From Ficedula albicollis (Eukaryota > Chordata > Aves > Passeriformes > Muscicapidae): DNA of 64,000 bases. Below are positions 13,023 through 24,294 of the stretch, in pieces. The notes below the pieces were generated by a model. The model did no database searches and was not told where the DNA came from. It saw nothing but the letters and a program-made list of their open reading frames with translations. Where the stretch lies: NCBI RefSeq assembly GCF_000247815.1, contig NC_021674.1:10042466-10106465 (forward strand). Reading direction: 5' to 3'. Each line of letters starts with the position of its first letter. Position 1 is the stretch's first letter. The position numbers and the translations under genes were made by a program.

Positions 13023-16000
13023 GTACCAAAACGTTTACAGCAGAGTCAATAGAAATCTGAAGAATTAGTCTCTTCAAAAATCATTGCACTCTAACACACA
13101 TTTCAGATCATCTACAAACCTGTCAAATCTGAAAATTCTCCCGGAGTAGTATGAAGAGGAAAGTCTAAGCTCTCAAATCCTGTTGTTACTCGGTACAGGT
13201 GGCCATATCACCTGGTGCACCTGGTGTTTCTGCTGTTCCTGCAGGAAGTGCTGCAACTGCCACTTACTGAAGCCAGGGATCAGCTCTACATCTTCTTGAT
13301 AGGCTGAGCCTGAAGGTTTCTTTCTAATAGATCTTTCTGGTCTCCCCTCAACCAACCCAGCTGAGGTAAAATGTGCCAGACCTTCAGCATCTCTGCCCTT
13401 CACTTTTTGCATCCATAAAACCAGAAGTCAATTCGGAGCATTGTCCTAGAATTGTTAAATCAGCTAGAGGGAAGTTAATGGTGGGGGTGGAGCCTGGGGA
13501 TTTCTGTGCAGACAACTTTGTCACTGTTTTCGGATGCGCGTTCACAGAGCATAACCCTACTGTAGGGAACCCAAACTCTGGAAACAGTGATAGATCCTCA
13601 TTCCAGGCATCAGATTCCAGTTCCTTGGAGGAATCAGTCTCCCTGTACTGCAGAAGCTGGCCAGATAACTTCATCTTTCTGAACATGAAGCTGGTCTTTG
13701 CAGAGGCTCCAGTACACTCCCTCCCTCCTCTTTTTCTGGAAAGATTGTAGGTAGATAGACTGCCAGGTAGACAGACTTCAAGCTAAGCAGATATTTATAG
13801 GGCAAAACCAGCTCCATTATTCCTCCCCCTCATGGAAACCTACAGGCAGTCAGTGCAAATTGTAGGAGAGGAAGAATTTTCTTATGAATTCAACATAGCA
13901 ATGGTATGTTGCATCCCTTTCCCATTTTCCAAGTGAGTTGAAGTGCAGCATGGGGTTAATGTGTGCTCCATACACATAAAGCAGGCTTATAGTGACAGTG
14001 GCAGGAATTATGGCAGCGAGGCTCATGGCTGGTGAAACTGCTACAAATGGCAGAGGAGCCATTAGAGCCCCAATCTGCAGAGTATGAAGTACAGGGAAGA
14101 TGAAGGTACAGCTCTTGCTTTATTTTCTTAGTTTGTTTTGCTTCAGCTAACCATGTGGGCTGTGTGCTGGGACAGTTATTTCTCTTGGATGAAACTCACC
14201 TTAATAAGTGGGAGGAAGGAGAAGTTTTTTTAAGAAATGAGAGCTAAGGATGAGGAGGAAGGATTAGCTCTCCACACCCAATCAGCCTGAGGGGCTGACC
14301 TAGGGCTTAGTCCTAGAGCAGGGATTATCTGCACAAGTGAAAGCACCCATAGAGGGTCGGACTACAGATTTCTGGGAAGACGGTCCTTTCCGCTTGATTT
14401 CTTACTATATGCTTGTGCTCGTGGAGAAACTGAAAATGTTTCCCTGCCCATGAACTTGATCTACAAACTGTATGTCCTTACCAATGCACATCAGATGGGG
14501 CAGGTGTCCAAGGCCCACCTATGAATTGAATTCCTTTAGACTTTATCTGTTCTACTTAGACTAAGAAATAGTGGAAAGGCTAAGAACAGTGAAACACAAT
14601 ACTCTTAAATGCACTAGTAACAGATGAAAATAATCTGTGTGTATAAAATATTTTTAGAAGGCACAATGTTGTGGCTATTATCCTTTCCCTTGTTGTATAA
14701 TGGTGTTTGTGGTTACTTACTCAGCCACTACTGCAGTTTTTGCTTTGGGAATATAATCACCTGCCAATGCAATTTATTGCCTTGTATATTTCTCTGCCAA
14801 GAACATTATCCCTTAAATAGAGGCTTTGTAATAATAACCTCTAATTTCCACAACTTCATTGTTAATTTCCATAATTTCTACTTCACAAGTATTAAAACTC
14901 CAAGTTCTCCACAAGTCCCTAGATTATTGCAGCTTAATGACAGTAAATCCAGTATTCCTGGTGATTTTAGTCCTTTCAAATGCTAAGTCCTTGTGTCTCT
15001 GCTCAGTGCCATTTGAGGTGCACTGCTGGGAGTACTGGAGCCTGCTGTGGAGTCTTGATGATTATACTGCACACATATTAGCACCCTGGGACCAAATCCT
15101 TCCCACAATACCCAGTCACTAAGATCTCTGTGAGGTCCTTAAGTGTTTCATTGCAGAGCAGGAGCAAGACACCTCAGCAAGTGTTTATGTAGAGACCAGA
15201 GGGCTGAAGCAACTTCAGCAGTGTTGGTCCACTGGATAATGTCAGACCTCCCATACTACTTGGGTAAATGGACAGAAACAGCTTCCCATTTGAATTCTGA
15301 CATGGGGAGAAGCTAACTAACAAGTTTTCTTTTTTCTGCTTAATTATCTTTTTTATTTTTACAGATGCCATTTGGCAGCCCCATTCTCTCCTGAGCTGGC
15401 CTTGTTTCAGTGGGAGGGCTTTTGACCTCTCTATGTGGTGCAGAGCTTATAAACCATTTAGAGATCCTTTTCTGTGAAAGACACTTTATAATACAAACCA
15501 GGGTTTTCTAAGATTTGGTGTGCACAAAGTCATTTGTGCAGAGTAGAAGCTGCCATTGCTGAATTTGTTACTTGCCACCAATGACAGTCATAGTATGCAG
15601 CAACCCGTGAAAAGAGCGCCCTACAAAGGACAAAAAATGCCACATCAGAGTTTTTTTGTAAGCCATTGATGTTTTCTTTGGAGTATAGTTTAGGTAAATA
15701 CTGTAAAAAAATGAAAATCACAGTGCAGTTATTTGCTTTTTAGTGCATCTCTTCAGGATTTGTGTTCTTTGCAACTGCTCAAATAACTTGATCTTGTCCC
15801 AGTTTTATACATTGGTTATAATTGTCAAAGTTCTGTCTTTCTTTTAAAGCAGCACAATCTACTTGTTCAGGGCAACTGTATGGATAGGCATGAGGTTAGT
15901 TCAGCTCATTTTTCCCCAGTAAGATTATAATTTGTTTCTCCACGCCATGACTTATTAATCTTTCTAAAAAATATTCCTTCTACTGTTCAAAAGGAAACAT

Positions 16001-16593
16001 GAAACGGAGCCAAAATATGCTAGATCAGAGCAAAATTAATTGGAAATAATTTTCTTTTAAATAAGTTGCATATGTGTTTCCCTGTTTAGTATTCACAGTG
16101 TACAGCAGAGACGCTTTCAGAAATGAACTCATTTTAAAAAGAGATAGATTTACACACACCACAATGAAAGCAGTCATTGGCAGCATTGTATACCGTATCA
16201 AATCAGTGACTGTTGGTACATATTTGAAGTTAATTTGACGCTGAAGTAAACAAATCAAAGTGTGTTTATAGAATAATTAGACCATATTCTCAGTATTGTG
16301 GCTACAAAATTTTGTCACTGCTATTGAAGTACTCTGTGGTTTTTTTTGCTTTGTTTACAGAATTCCTTAGCAACACAAAGAAAACTGTCAGAATTACCTA
16401 AGTATAATTGTCATGGTAAAACCTGTCTTTGCATAATAGTCACAGACCAGCTATATGAATCATAACCAGTGGTGTTGCTTGTTTTCATATTTATGATTCT
16501 GGAAGCATAAGCAGATCTATTTGTTAGTTAAAAAGACTTTGAAGAAAAACTGCAAATATTTATTTTACCCAACTGAAAATAATAAAAAAATCC
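13023..16593. other. Unique non-coding sequence
   Basis: No gene, LTR or LINE recognised. Opposite-strand ORFs near 13373-13750 (about 100-125 codons) overlap one another and show no domain. An AT-rich patch near 14830-14890 contains a short imperfect internal repeat (taatttccacaa / taatttccataa). Longest ORFs elsewhere are chance. Confidence 0.5.
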
Positions 16594-16730
16594 AAAACCA
16601 TAAATGGGGTAAAACTTTTTGCCAACATAGAAACTTTTCTACAACATAGAAACATAGTTAAAACCATAAATGGGGTAAAACTTTTTGCCAATAGTCTATG
16701 CACTTTTCTACAACATAGAAACATAGTACT
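16594..16730. repeat. About 66-bp imperfect tandem duplication
   Basis: Two adjacent copies of aaaaccataaatggggtaaa followed by actttttgcca and ending acaacatagaaacatagt: 16594-16659 and 16660-about 16730. The second copy carries an extra stretch of about 9-10 bp (around tagtctatgc) where the first reads acatagaaa. It is a local duplication with one indel. Confidence 0.88.
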
Positions 16731-19700
16731 TTTACATAAATAGCATATTACCACATACATTTTTTTATCTGGTGTTTTCCAGTTGTATTATTGTGTGGTT
16801 TTGCATCCTTTAGGATCGTGTGACTGGAAAGACAAACTAGACTGATAGCAATATAGGGTTTTGTTTACATCCAACCTCTTCCTGCAAATGTGCATCTAAC
16901 TGTGCTTGAAGAAATGTAGAGAGTCTAGACTACCCCAAAGCTGAGAATACATGTTTTTTTAGGTTTCTAAGTCAGGCAAAGAGACCATCTGTTATTTTCA
17001 TTCTTCACTTTTATGGTTCATGTTATCATTTGTCACTTTTGCCACATCTCTTGAGTGCAAGGCAGCTGCTATTGGTTAATTTGGGCCTATTCCTGCCAAA
17101 TATATTGGTTAGTTTGGTTCAGCTTGGCTCTTCTCAGAAACAGTTCTCAGAACTATAACATTACTTCTCATGCATGCCCAATAAAATAACAGTGCATGCA
17201 AATCTGGATCTGAAAGTCAGTGCTCCTTGCTTGTATGGAAAGAGAGGCTGCTAAGAGAAACAAAAGTAGCAAAAAAGAGACAGAAGAGTAAAGCATTAGA
17301 GGTAGTGTCTGATCCTTTTTGAGACCGATGGGAAGTTTGTCACTCACTTCCGTGGATTCACACCCTACCACAGAGTTTGCTCTGGGAATAGCTGCCTACC
17401 TTTACTGAACCCCTTTGATCAGGGTGTGTTTCTGCCCTTTGCTTTATTCTCACAGTAAATATGTACTGATAAGAATTGCCCTAAAATGACATAATTCTCT
17501 GGTAAATTACTTCGGAATCACATTCTTGAGTGCCTCAAGTGGAAAAAATGTACAGATATTGTTTTGTGGGCACAAACAGGGAAACTTTATTTGGAACACA
17601 AATTTACTACCTCTGAATTTTCCCTCCTTCTGTGACTGCTTTCTGCAGATCTGGGGTTCCTATGTCTTGAGAGTCTATTTTGTTCAACACTGGCCTTTCC
17701 ACTCTAGAAAATTATGTACCCAGCTGTTTGCTGAGATTGCAGGGCTTCGTATGTTGATAGTTCATGGTGCAATCTGGTCTCATAGTGGGACTGGACTTTC
17801 TGCAAGTAGCAAAATCGTTTCCATTCCTTCAAATATTATCCTTGGGGCTGAACCCCAGGAAGCATCCCAGAGCACAGCAGTGGATGTAGTGCCACTGTTT
17901 CTACAATACAGGTCAGATTCTTGTTTACTCCAAAGCTCTTTCCCAGCTGTAGTCAGATGAGGATCCAGGTGTCCAGGTGGCTGGTTTTGTGTTAGAGTTT
18001 CTCCCATCTGGATTCCTAGTAATGTAGCATCTGGAGCATAGCTTTTCTTCACTTCCTCTGCTAGGAGTTTTGGAAAGCACATACCAGGTTGTCGTCCTCT
18101 AGAGATCTGGGGTTGCAGAGTGATAGATAAAGACAGTAATTAACAAATGACTTCAGTGTATTCTAACCCTTCCTCTTTTTGGAGAAGACATGCTATAAAA
18201 CCAGAACTGGAATCTCCTGTGTTGTTTACTTTGTTTATCAAGATTATATTAAAAAATCAATATCTAATTTTTCTATTATACTTTAGCACTGCGTCTTCCT
18301 AGCCCTTCAGAATCATATCCTATTGATTCTACCTTTAATGACTTTGAAATTTTCAGTGATTTGTTTGTGGAGAATACTGTGCGTGATATAGATTTCCCCG
18401 TGTTAGTTTAAATGCTGGTAGTATACTTGGTGAATTAATGAAATAAAAATAGCTTTGTCAATAAGCAAAAGTGAAGCCACTTCCAACGTTTGTTCTGTAA
18501 CCATTGCTTTCTGCAACTGCTGCCTACACAAAATTAGTTGGTGGGATTAAAGAATATATTCCTCTTTTATCCCATGTTTGAGTACTTGATCACAGAGGCA
18601 TAGTTTAATCCAAACATCAATAGCATCTCATCAATTCAGTCAGATGCAGCTGTCAAAGTGGACTTTTGGTTTGTTTAGAGCTTTGAGATTTATCCTTTTT
18701 TAAGGTCATAGAATATTTTCTTTGATTTTTGATGCTGAAATCTTTCTTAATCTTCTAAACTTGAGAAACATCTGTTAAGATTTAATGGGGTGACTTTTGT
18801 CTTAAAATTGGAGTTTGTGTTGCAAATCTTCGGTTTTTAAAAACAGGAGAAAACTACAAGCATATATTCCTTAGCAGTTATAAGCCCTGCTTGGTCAGCA
18901 AGCGATTAAACTAGTTAAAATGGAGCAGCAGGCAGTGCAGTTACATTTAAGCAGTTTTTCATTGGAATGTGATTTAAAATTTGTTTTGTTTCACGTTGGC
19001 ATTAGTCATTTCCCTTTACCATGGCACTTAGTTGAGGATCTGAGTAGCAGATTTGCGATAGCTTTTAAATAATGAGACAGTGGATCAAGTGATACAGAAG
19101 CAGAAAGAAATTTAACCTGCATTCTTAAGCTTTGGAGATTTGGAGCACTTGGGAAGAATGTAGCAGTTAATATGTTTGGAGATAAATGGCATCTAAAAAT
19201 ACATGCCCCTAAAAACATACAGACAGCTGTCACATCTAGTGCCTGAATATATTAGTCATTATCCTCATTAAGAGATGCAAAATCATCCGTGTTTTCATAA
19301 TGCAAGCATTTCATATCAGGTAATTTGTAGTAATTTTTTATGGGGCTGAATTCTTCAGCTCCCATGTGAGTTGGTATTTTGAAGCAAGATTCAACTGAGA
19401 ACTGGAATATGAGGTCCAGACCTCTTTCCTGTGCCTTTTTGCACTTTCTTACCTACACCATAACAAGATCATCTTTGCCAGGAATCTAGCACATGCATTT
19501 TTTTATTCAAAGCTTAATATTGCTTCATCAGCTTTTTCTGTAGCTGGTAGCCACGCATGTTTAATAAGTTTGATGTGAAGTTTTGTCTGCTGTCTTCTCC
19601 ACTTCCCTTTCAACAGCAGTATTACCTGGATGAAAAACACAGGATGTGGCTTTTTGAATATAAATGCTCTTTTCTCTTTTTCAGCTCATAGAGAGGAACG

Positions 19701-20475
19701 TGCTGTTCTATAATTGCAGAGACAGCACTGGCACAACTTGTAAACCTCTGCAAAGTACTGCAGAGATGCCATTCATAAGTACCAAGAGCTAAGTACAGCA
19801 TGAAAAGCAGGAGGGCCTGCCAAGTTTCTTGCTACTTCCTCCTACTTCTGACAAGGTTTTCAATTAGCATCTTGTAGGGGCCCAGCCTGTGGTCCTATTT
19901 TCATGCAGTATGCATAACTTAATTCCCCAGAAGAGGCTGGAACTGCAGAGGAAAGGAAGATACACATAGATTTGTAATGTTATATATTGGAAGAAAACCG
20001 TTTACTAACAGTGTGATTCTGGGAAGAGGAAAGAAAGAGGGGCATCGGGAAAAGGAAGAAATTACTACAGTGGGTCGTGGAAGTGATGAAATCTTTCTCA
20101 ATCTATTTTGTTGAAAAGCACAGGAGCCCAACACATTGCCTCCCTGCAGCCCTTGTGTAGCCCTCATGTCAGGTTAACTTTAATCAGCAGCATGTTGAAG
20201 AGGATAGTTGCCCATTCCAAATGAAGCTCTGTGTCTGCCCAAGTGCCCCACAGAGCAGATATGTTAAATTAACACTGCTTTGTTATGTTTGGCAATGTTT
20301 CTGAGTGTCCCCATTTAATGCCATCACTGCAAATGGAGGAATCTTCACCTATTGGGCCAAATAATGAATTGGTGTGAGCCTTTGTACAGTACTGTCTCCA
20401 GGTAGCAACCTGGATCTCATAACAGGGAGGTCAGTTGAGAGCAATTATGTGAGTACAAATACACTCCTTGAAATG
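16731..20475. other. Unique non-coding sequence; possible conserved patch near 18.88-19.33 kb
   Basis: No repeat family or gene recognised. The + strand ORF at 17526-17960 (144 codons) is the longest non-repeat ORF of the window. It has no domain or repeat signature and a reverse-strand ORF overlaps it, so I treat it as chance. The 18880-19330 stretch is AT-rich, repeat-free and free of low-complexity decay, which is how vertebrate conserved non-coding elements often look. That is an impression, not evidence. Confidence 0.45.
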
Positions 20476-20553
20476 TGGTGCAAAAAGGTGGGGCTGCTGC
20501 ACTTCTGTTTGGGTCCCTTCCAACTCAGCTTATTCTGTGATTCAGTGATTCAG
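20476..20553 (+). mobile_element. CR1 LINE 3' end fragment
   Basis: The stretch ends with gggtcccttccaactcagct, attctgtgattcagtgattc and cag, which is the CR1 3' terminus with its degenerate octamer tail. The upstream boundary is blurred. Only the last 70-80 bp seem to remain, as expected for a severely 5'-truncated CR1 copy on the + strand. Confidence 0.8.
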
Positions 20554-21289
20554 ATTTTGTTTTTAGCAATCAGTGATGCATCTGTGCATGGAGTACACTG
20601 TAGTGAAACACCAGCGACCTGGTGAAAGCACAGGTAATATTAGGGAGGACCCCTAAGGACAGCAGATATCCTATGGCCAGGCAGGGAGGAAAAATGCTCC
20701 CGAGTCCCTGTGGTCACAAGAATGTCTTAAAACAGATTTCCATCTGTGACCTCTCATAAAAACAGAATGAAGGGGTGCAGCCATGGCAGGCTGTCCTTTG
20801 AGAGCTGCTACTCTGCATGACTAGAGTGGCTTGTTTCTTCAAAGCCCAGAGTGGAACCACAAATGGGTTCTTCTGTGTTACACCATGATGATCCTGGTCC
20901 TTTACTCGCCAGAGTACATAGAAATAAAAAGGCTTATGGAAGGCACATTTACTTCTCCCTTCTTGTCTCTTTTCCTCTGCTAAGAGCTTCAATGGGAACA
21001 GATAAGCTGATTTATGGCAACTGTATACACAGCTGCAGTGGAAGCCTTGAAGCAAAACTGGAATAACACAGCTACAGTGCTGAAAGTGCCAAGAAAGGTA
21101 TGAATTGTGTGGACAAGGAACTTACATCTGTGACATGTAGGTGTGGTTGCCATTGGGAAAATTGGCTTAATCCTCAGTGGTGCTGCAACCATAGCTAAGC
21201 CTTCACCCATTGCACTGGCATGAGACCCACTAGACAACTTAATTTGAGCTGAAAAGTCTGCAACCAGATTCAGTGAAAGATGGCAGTGA
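20554..21289. other. Unique non-coding sequence
   Basis: Somewhat more G+C than the surroundings. The reverse-strand ORF at 20714-21055 (113 codons) has no recognisable motif. Nothing else recognised. Confidence 0.45.
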
Positions 21290-21346
21290 CTAGGTGACCT
21301 CTAAAGTTCACCTCCAGCTCAAGACATTCCATTCTGTATATTCAAT
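21290..21346 (+). mobile_element. Possible degraded CR1 3' end
   Basis: The order ctaggtgacctctaaagttc, acctccagctc and cattccattctgt resembles the CR1 terminus (gatgacctnnaaggtcccttccaac...attctatg) with many changes. No clear octamer repeat follows. The call rests on word order only and could be a chance likeness. Confidence 0.4.
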
Positions 21347-23644
21347 GAGAAAAATAAAATTTAAAAAATCTGCCCTGAAGGCTATGAGTAGGATCCCTAT
21401 TTACTGATTTTAAGGAGCCAACCATATCTGTTTTCCATGTATCCTGTATAAAGGAAAGGGAAAATGGATCCTCCACAGGGCAATTCAGAGCATCTCTCCT
21501 TGTCTCCTGCCTGGAGCTGGGTTCTGGAGAAGAATGTTTCACACAGATAACTCAGTGAGGTGCTCAGCAGGTGTCCTTGGGTATGGAAATAGGGCTTGGA
21601 ACTGGGCTCTCTGTGTCCCAGGGACACATGGCCATCCTGCTTACAGAGGGCAGGTTTTGGAGAGGTGCTGCTACAGGGAACAGTACGGCTTGGCGATAAG
21701 TTTGTGAGTGCTTTCCCTGTAGTCCTCTAGGAAAAGGAAGAGATGTGAATTTCATACATAAAAGGAAAAGTATCACATTTTCCCCAAATTCTTCAGGAAA
21801 TTAGTCTCATATACAACCCCAGAATTTGGCTGCCGTACAGAGACAGAGCGTCATTTGCATGCCATTACCAGGCTCTAAAAGTCTCATGGTGACTGCCTAC
21901 TATACATTTGCAATCTTTAGGGATCCTATGAAGGTCACCCCTGAGGTCAGGTTTGTTTAGTCTGTTCCATAATGGTGTAAAGTGGACTTGAATGTGTACT
22001 CTGCTCAAATAATACACAACCTGATTGATACTTAAACATCAGTAAGTGTTGTATATATGTTGCAGTTTCTAATGTTCCAGGCAGAGGCAAACCATGTATT
22101 TGCTAACAAATTGTTTCTACAAACAACCTGATGTGGCTTTGAAAAGTGAGTGAAAATAGGGAATAAAATATACCCTCAAAATTAGAATAAGAAAATCTTC
22201 ATTTTTTTTCTTTCTTTGAGAAAAGTTCTGGGTTTTTTTTTTTAAACTTCTCCAAACCTTCCCTGTATTAGGAATTCTTCCTCCTGTTTACTTTTAATTC
22301 ACTTGCTACCCATTCACTGATTGCCTTGCAATTCAAAAACCAGGTTCTTTATGTTGCATTGTTCAAAGATGGCTTAATTAAAAATAGATCACGTCTTCTC
22401 TTTTGTGCTAATAAGCATTGTGCTGATTGGCTTCATAGAGGCCTGGATGATATTTCAGCCCTTTACAGATATTTGAAAAGGAATAATAAAAAGAAAGGGA
22501 GGGGAGAAAACCAATGTGAAATTTTTTTCATCCTTAATATGTCATGATTCAGTAGACAAGAAATATTACTCAATGTAGGCATAGGAGAATAAAGAAGGAG
22601 TAGAGAAAAGCTGATATAGTAGTGATTTTGTTCTCTCTCTTAATTTTTAAAATACTGTAAATGCATTATCTGTTGTGAAAACTAGGCTCACCCAGTTTTT
22701 CTGGTGCTTTTCTTTGAATAAGACTTTAATGATAAAAATATAAATAAAAAATGACATAAAATTTTACAGCTCAGCACAAGACTAGTTGAGGTAAAATGTG
22801 CCATTTTCATGGCTATACCATAAAGTTATAACCAATTGGTTATTAAGTTTCCCCCTTTTTTAGTCCTTTGGCATGCATAGGGGCTCAGAGAGGTATTCCC
22901 TCTCATACTTCATTAATTTATGGCACAGTAGTATGTCTGTGATGCTATATTTTATTTGATTATACTTTCTTGCATTAAGAAGTTTGATTTTTGTGCTCTA
23001 TTTAGTGAAGAAGCTGTAATAAAGAACAGATATAAAAGCATGACTCTTCACAACTAAATTGTAGTTCTGGGTTAAACCTAGTCAACATCCAGCAACACTT
23101 CTGGCATTTATTTTTTTAAGCAGCAGTAATATAAAATTATCTGTGTTGTAATCCAGCAAAGCTGCCTGCTGTGCTTTCGGAAGCGCTGTTCGCAGTTGTA
23201 CCAAAAGTGATGCTTCCTGGGCTGTGAGCAGGATGACCAGCACTGAACTGTGGGAGCCAGCTGAGGATCTTTCTTTCTCCTGTAAATAGGAGCCCAATGC
23301 TTTGCTCTTCATCAGCTGTACCTGGCCAGTCCCAGCTGGCCAGAGTCCACCCTGCAGGGCATAACAACCCTCAGGAGGAGTAGCCCTATTTCTGGAAGAA
23401 GGTTTCAGGTCCTGCCCTTGCTGGGGAGGTTTGTGCCTCTGACCCAGGCTCACTGTGGTGCTGATGGACTGGGCGGGCCCTTCCTGGGATTGCTGCGCTG
23501 TTGTGGGACTGTACTCAGCAATGCAACTGCTTTCTATAAAGGTAGCTCAGCTGCCTTTGAGCTCTGGGTTGTCTTGCAGTGCAGGAACATTCCCTGGGAG
23601 AGGCTCTAACGGATCAGAAGGTGAGCAGAATGATGGTCAATGGC
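21347..23644. other. Unique non-coding sequence; G+C-richer block next to the LTR
   Basis: 21347-23140 is AT-rich unique DNA with short poly-T runs near 22202 and 22231. 23140-23640 is clearly more G+C-rich and carries overlapping ORFs on both strands (up to 123 codons), none with recognisable motifs. The block could be a degraded repeat that I cannot identify. It ends at the target site of the solo LTR. Confidence 0.4.
23640..23644. other. 5-bp target-site duplication, left copy (ATGGC)
   Basis: ATGGC immediately precedes the TG of the LTR and is repeated exactly after its terminal CA at 24290-24294. A perfect duplication fixes both element boundaries. Confidence 0.88.
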
Positions 23645-24289
23645 TGTCCTGGTTTAGGGCAAATTTGGGGAAAACGTCCGGAAGGAGCCCCCAGAAAACA
23701 AACCCCCATGACTCCTCCCCCTACCACCGGGTTTGGGAAGAATTTCCTCAGAGAAAAGTGGAAAAAACCTGTCTATGTAACAAACAAAACACTCACCAAC
23801 ACAAGAAAAAAACATGAACAGCCCCAGATGACAAGAAAACTCTTTCACCGCTCTGAGAGGATGAAAAACTCAGAAAGTCTCTCCTGCGAGTGGTCGGCCA
23901 GGTATCGGTCTCCGGTGCTGGGGATGACTGCTGCAGATCACAAAATGCAGCCTCCCGGGGTTCCTTGGTGTTTCCCAGGTCCCGGTCTGGAACAGGGTCA
24001 GATGGTATTCAGGAAAGGGAAAGAATGAAAAAAAAACCAAACCAGTCCAGCGAAAGAAATTGGACTGCCTAGCTAAACTAGCTAATAAGCAAAAGCAAAA
24101 CCAAAAGCAAAAGCAAGCAAGCAAGCCTAGCCTCTCCTAAGCACAGACCAAGGGAGAGGTGAGCTGGCTGATAACCAGACAAAATAAACCTTCACTTTCA
24201 GAGTCAGTCCTGGAAGCACAGAACATAATACCAGGCATAAACAGAACACACGACTGGGGATACAAGCACCATAACGTCAATCCAGGACA
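23645..24289 (+). mobile_element. Solo LTR of an avian endogenous retrovirus (ERVL-like)
   Basis: The element starts TGTCCTGGTTTA and ends CCAGGACA, giving the canonical TG...CA ends with an 8-bp terminal inverted repeat (TGTCCTGG/CCAGGACA). It is flanked by a perfect 5-bp direct repeat, ATGGC, at 23640-23644 and 24290-24294, which is a target-site duplication. A polyadenylation signal AATAAA lies at 24183-24188 on the + strand, near the 3' end, which supports this orientation. Length is 645 bp. No gag, pol or env sequence is present on either side, so this is the solo LTR left by recombination between two LTRs. TGTCCTGGTTT starts are familiar from avian ERV LTRs, and a 5-bp duplication fits class III/ERVL better than ERVK (6) or ERV1 (4). 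An A/C/G-rich simple stretch (agcaaaagcaaaacc type) lies at about 24091-24126. ORFs crossing it are chance. Confidence 0.92.
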
Positions 24290-24294
24290 ATGGC
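24290..24294. other. 5-bp target-site duplication, right copy (ATGGC)
   Basis: Exact repeat of 23640-23644, directly after the LTR's terminal CA. Confidence 0.88.

Noticed and set aside
17526..17960. 144-codon + strand ORF
   Set aside because: No domain, signal or compositional signature; an overlapping reverse ORF exists; expected by chance in 64 kb.
23579..24028. 149-codon ORF crossing into the solo LTR
   Set aside because: It starts in unique DNA and ends within the LTR; LTRs do not code here and no retroviral motif is present.
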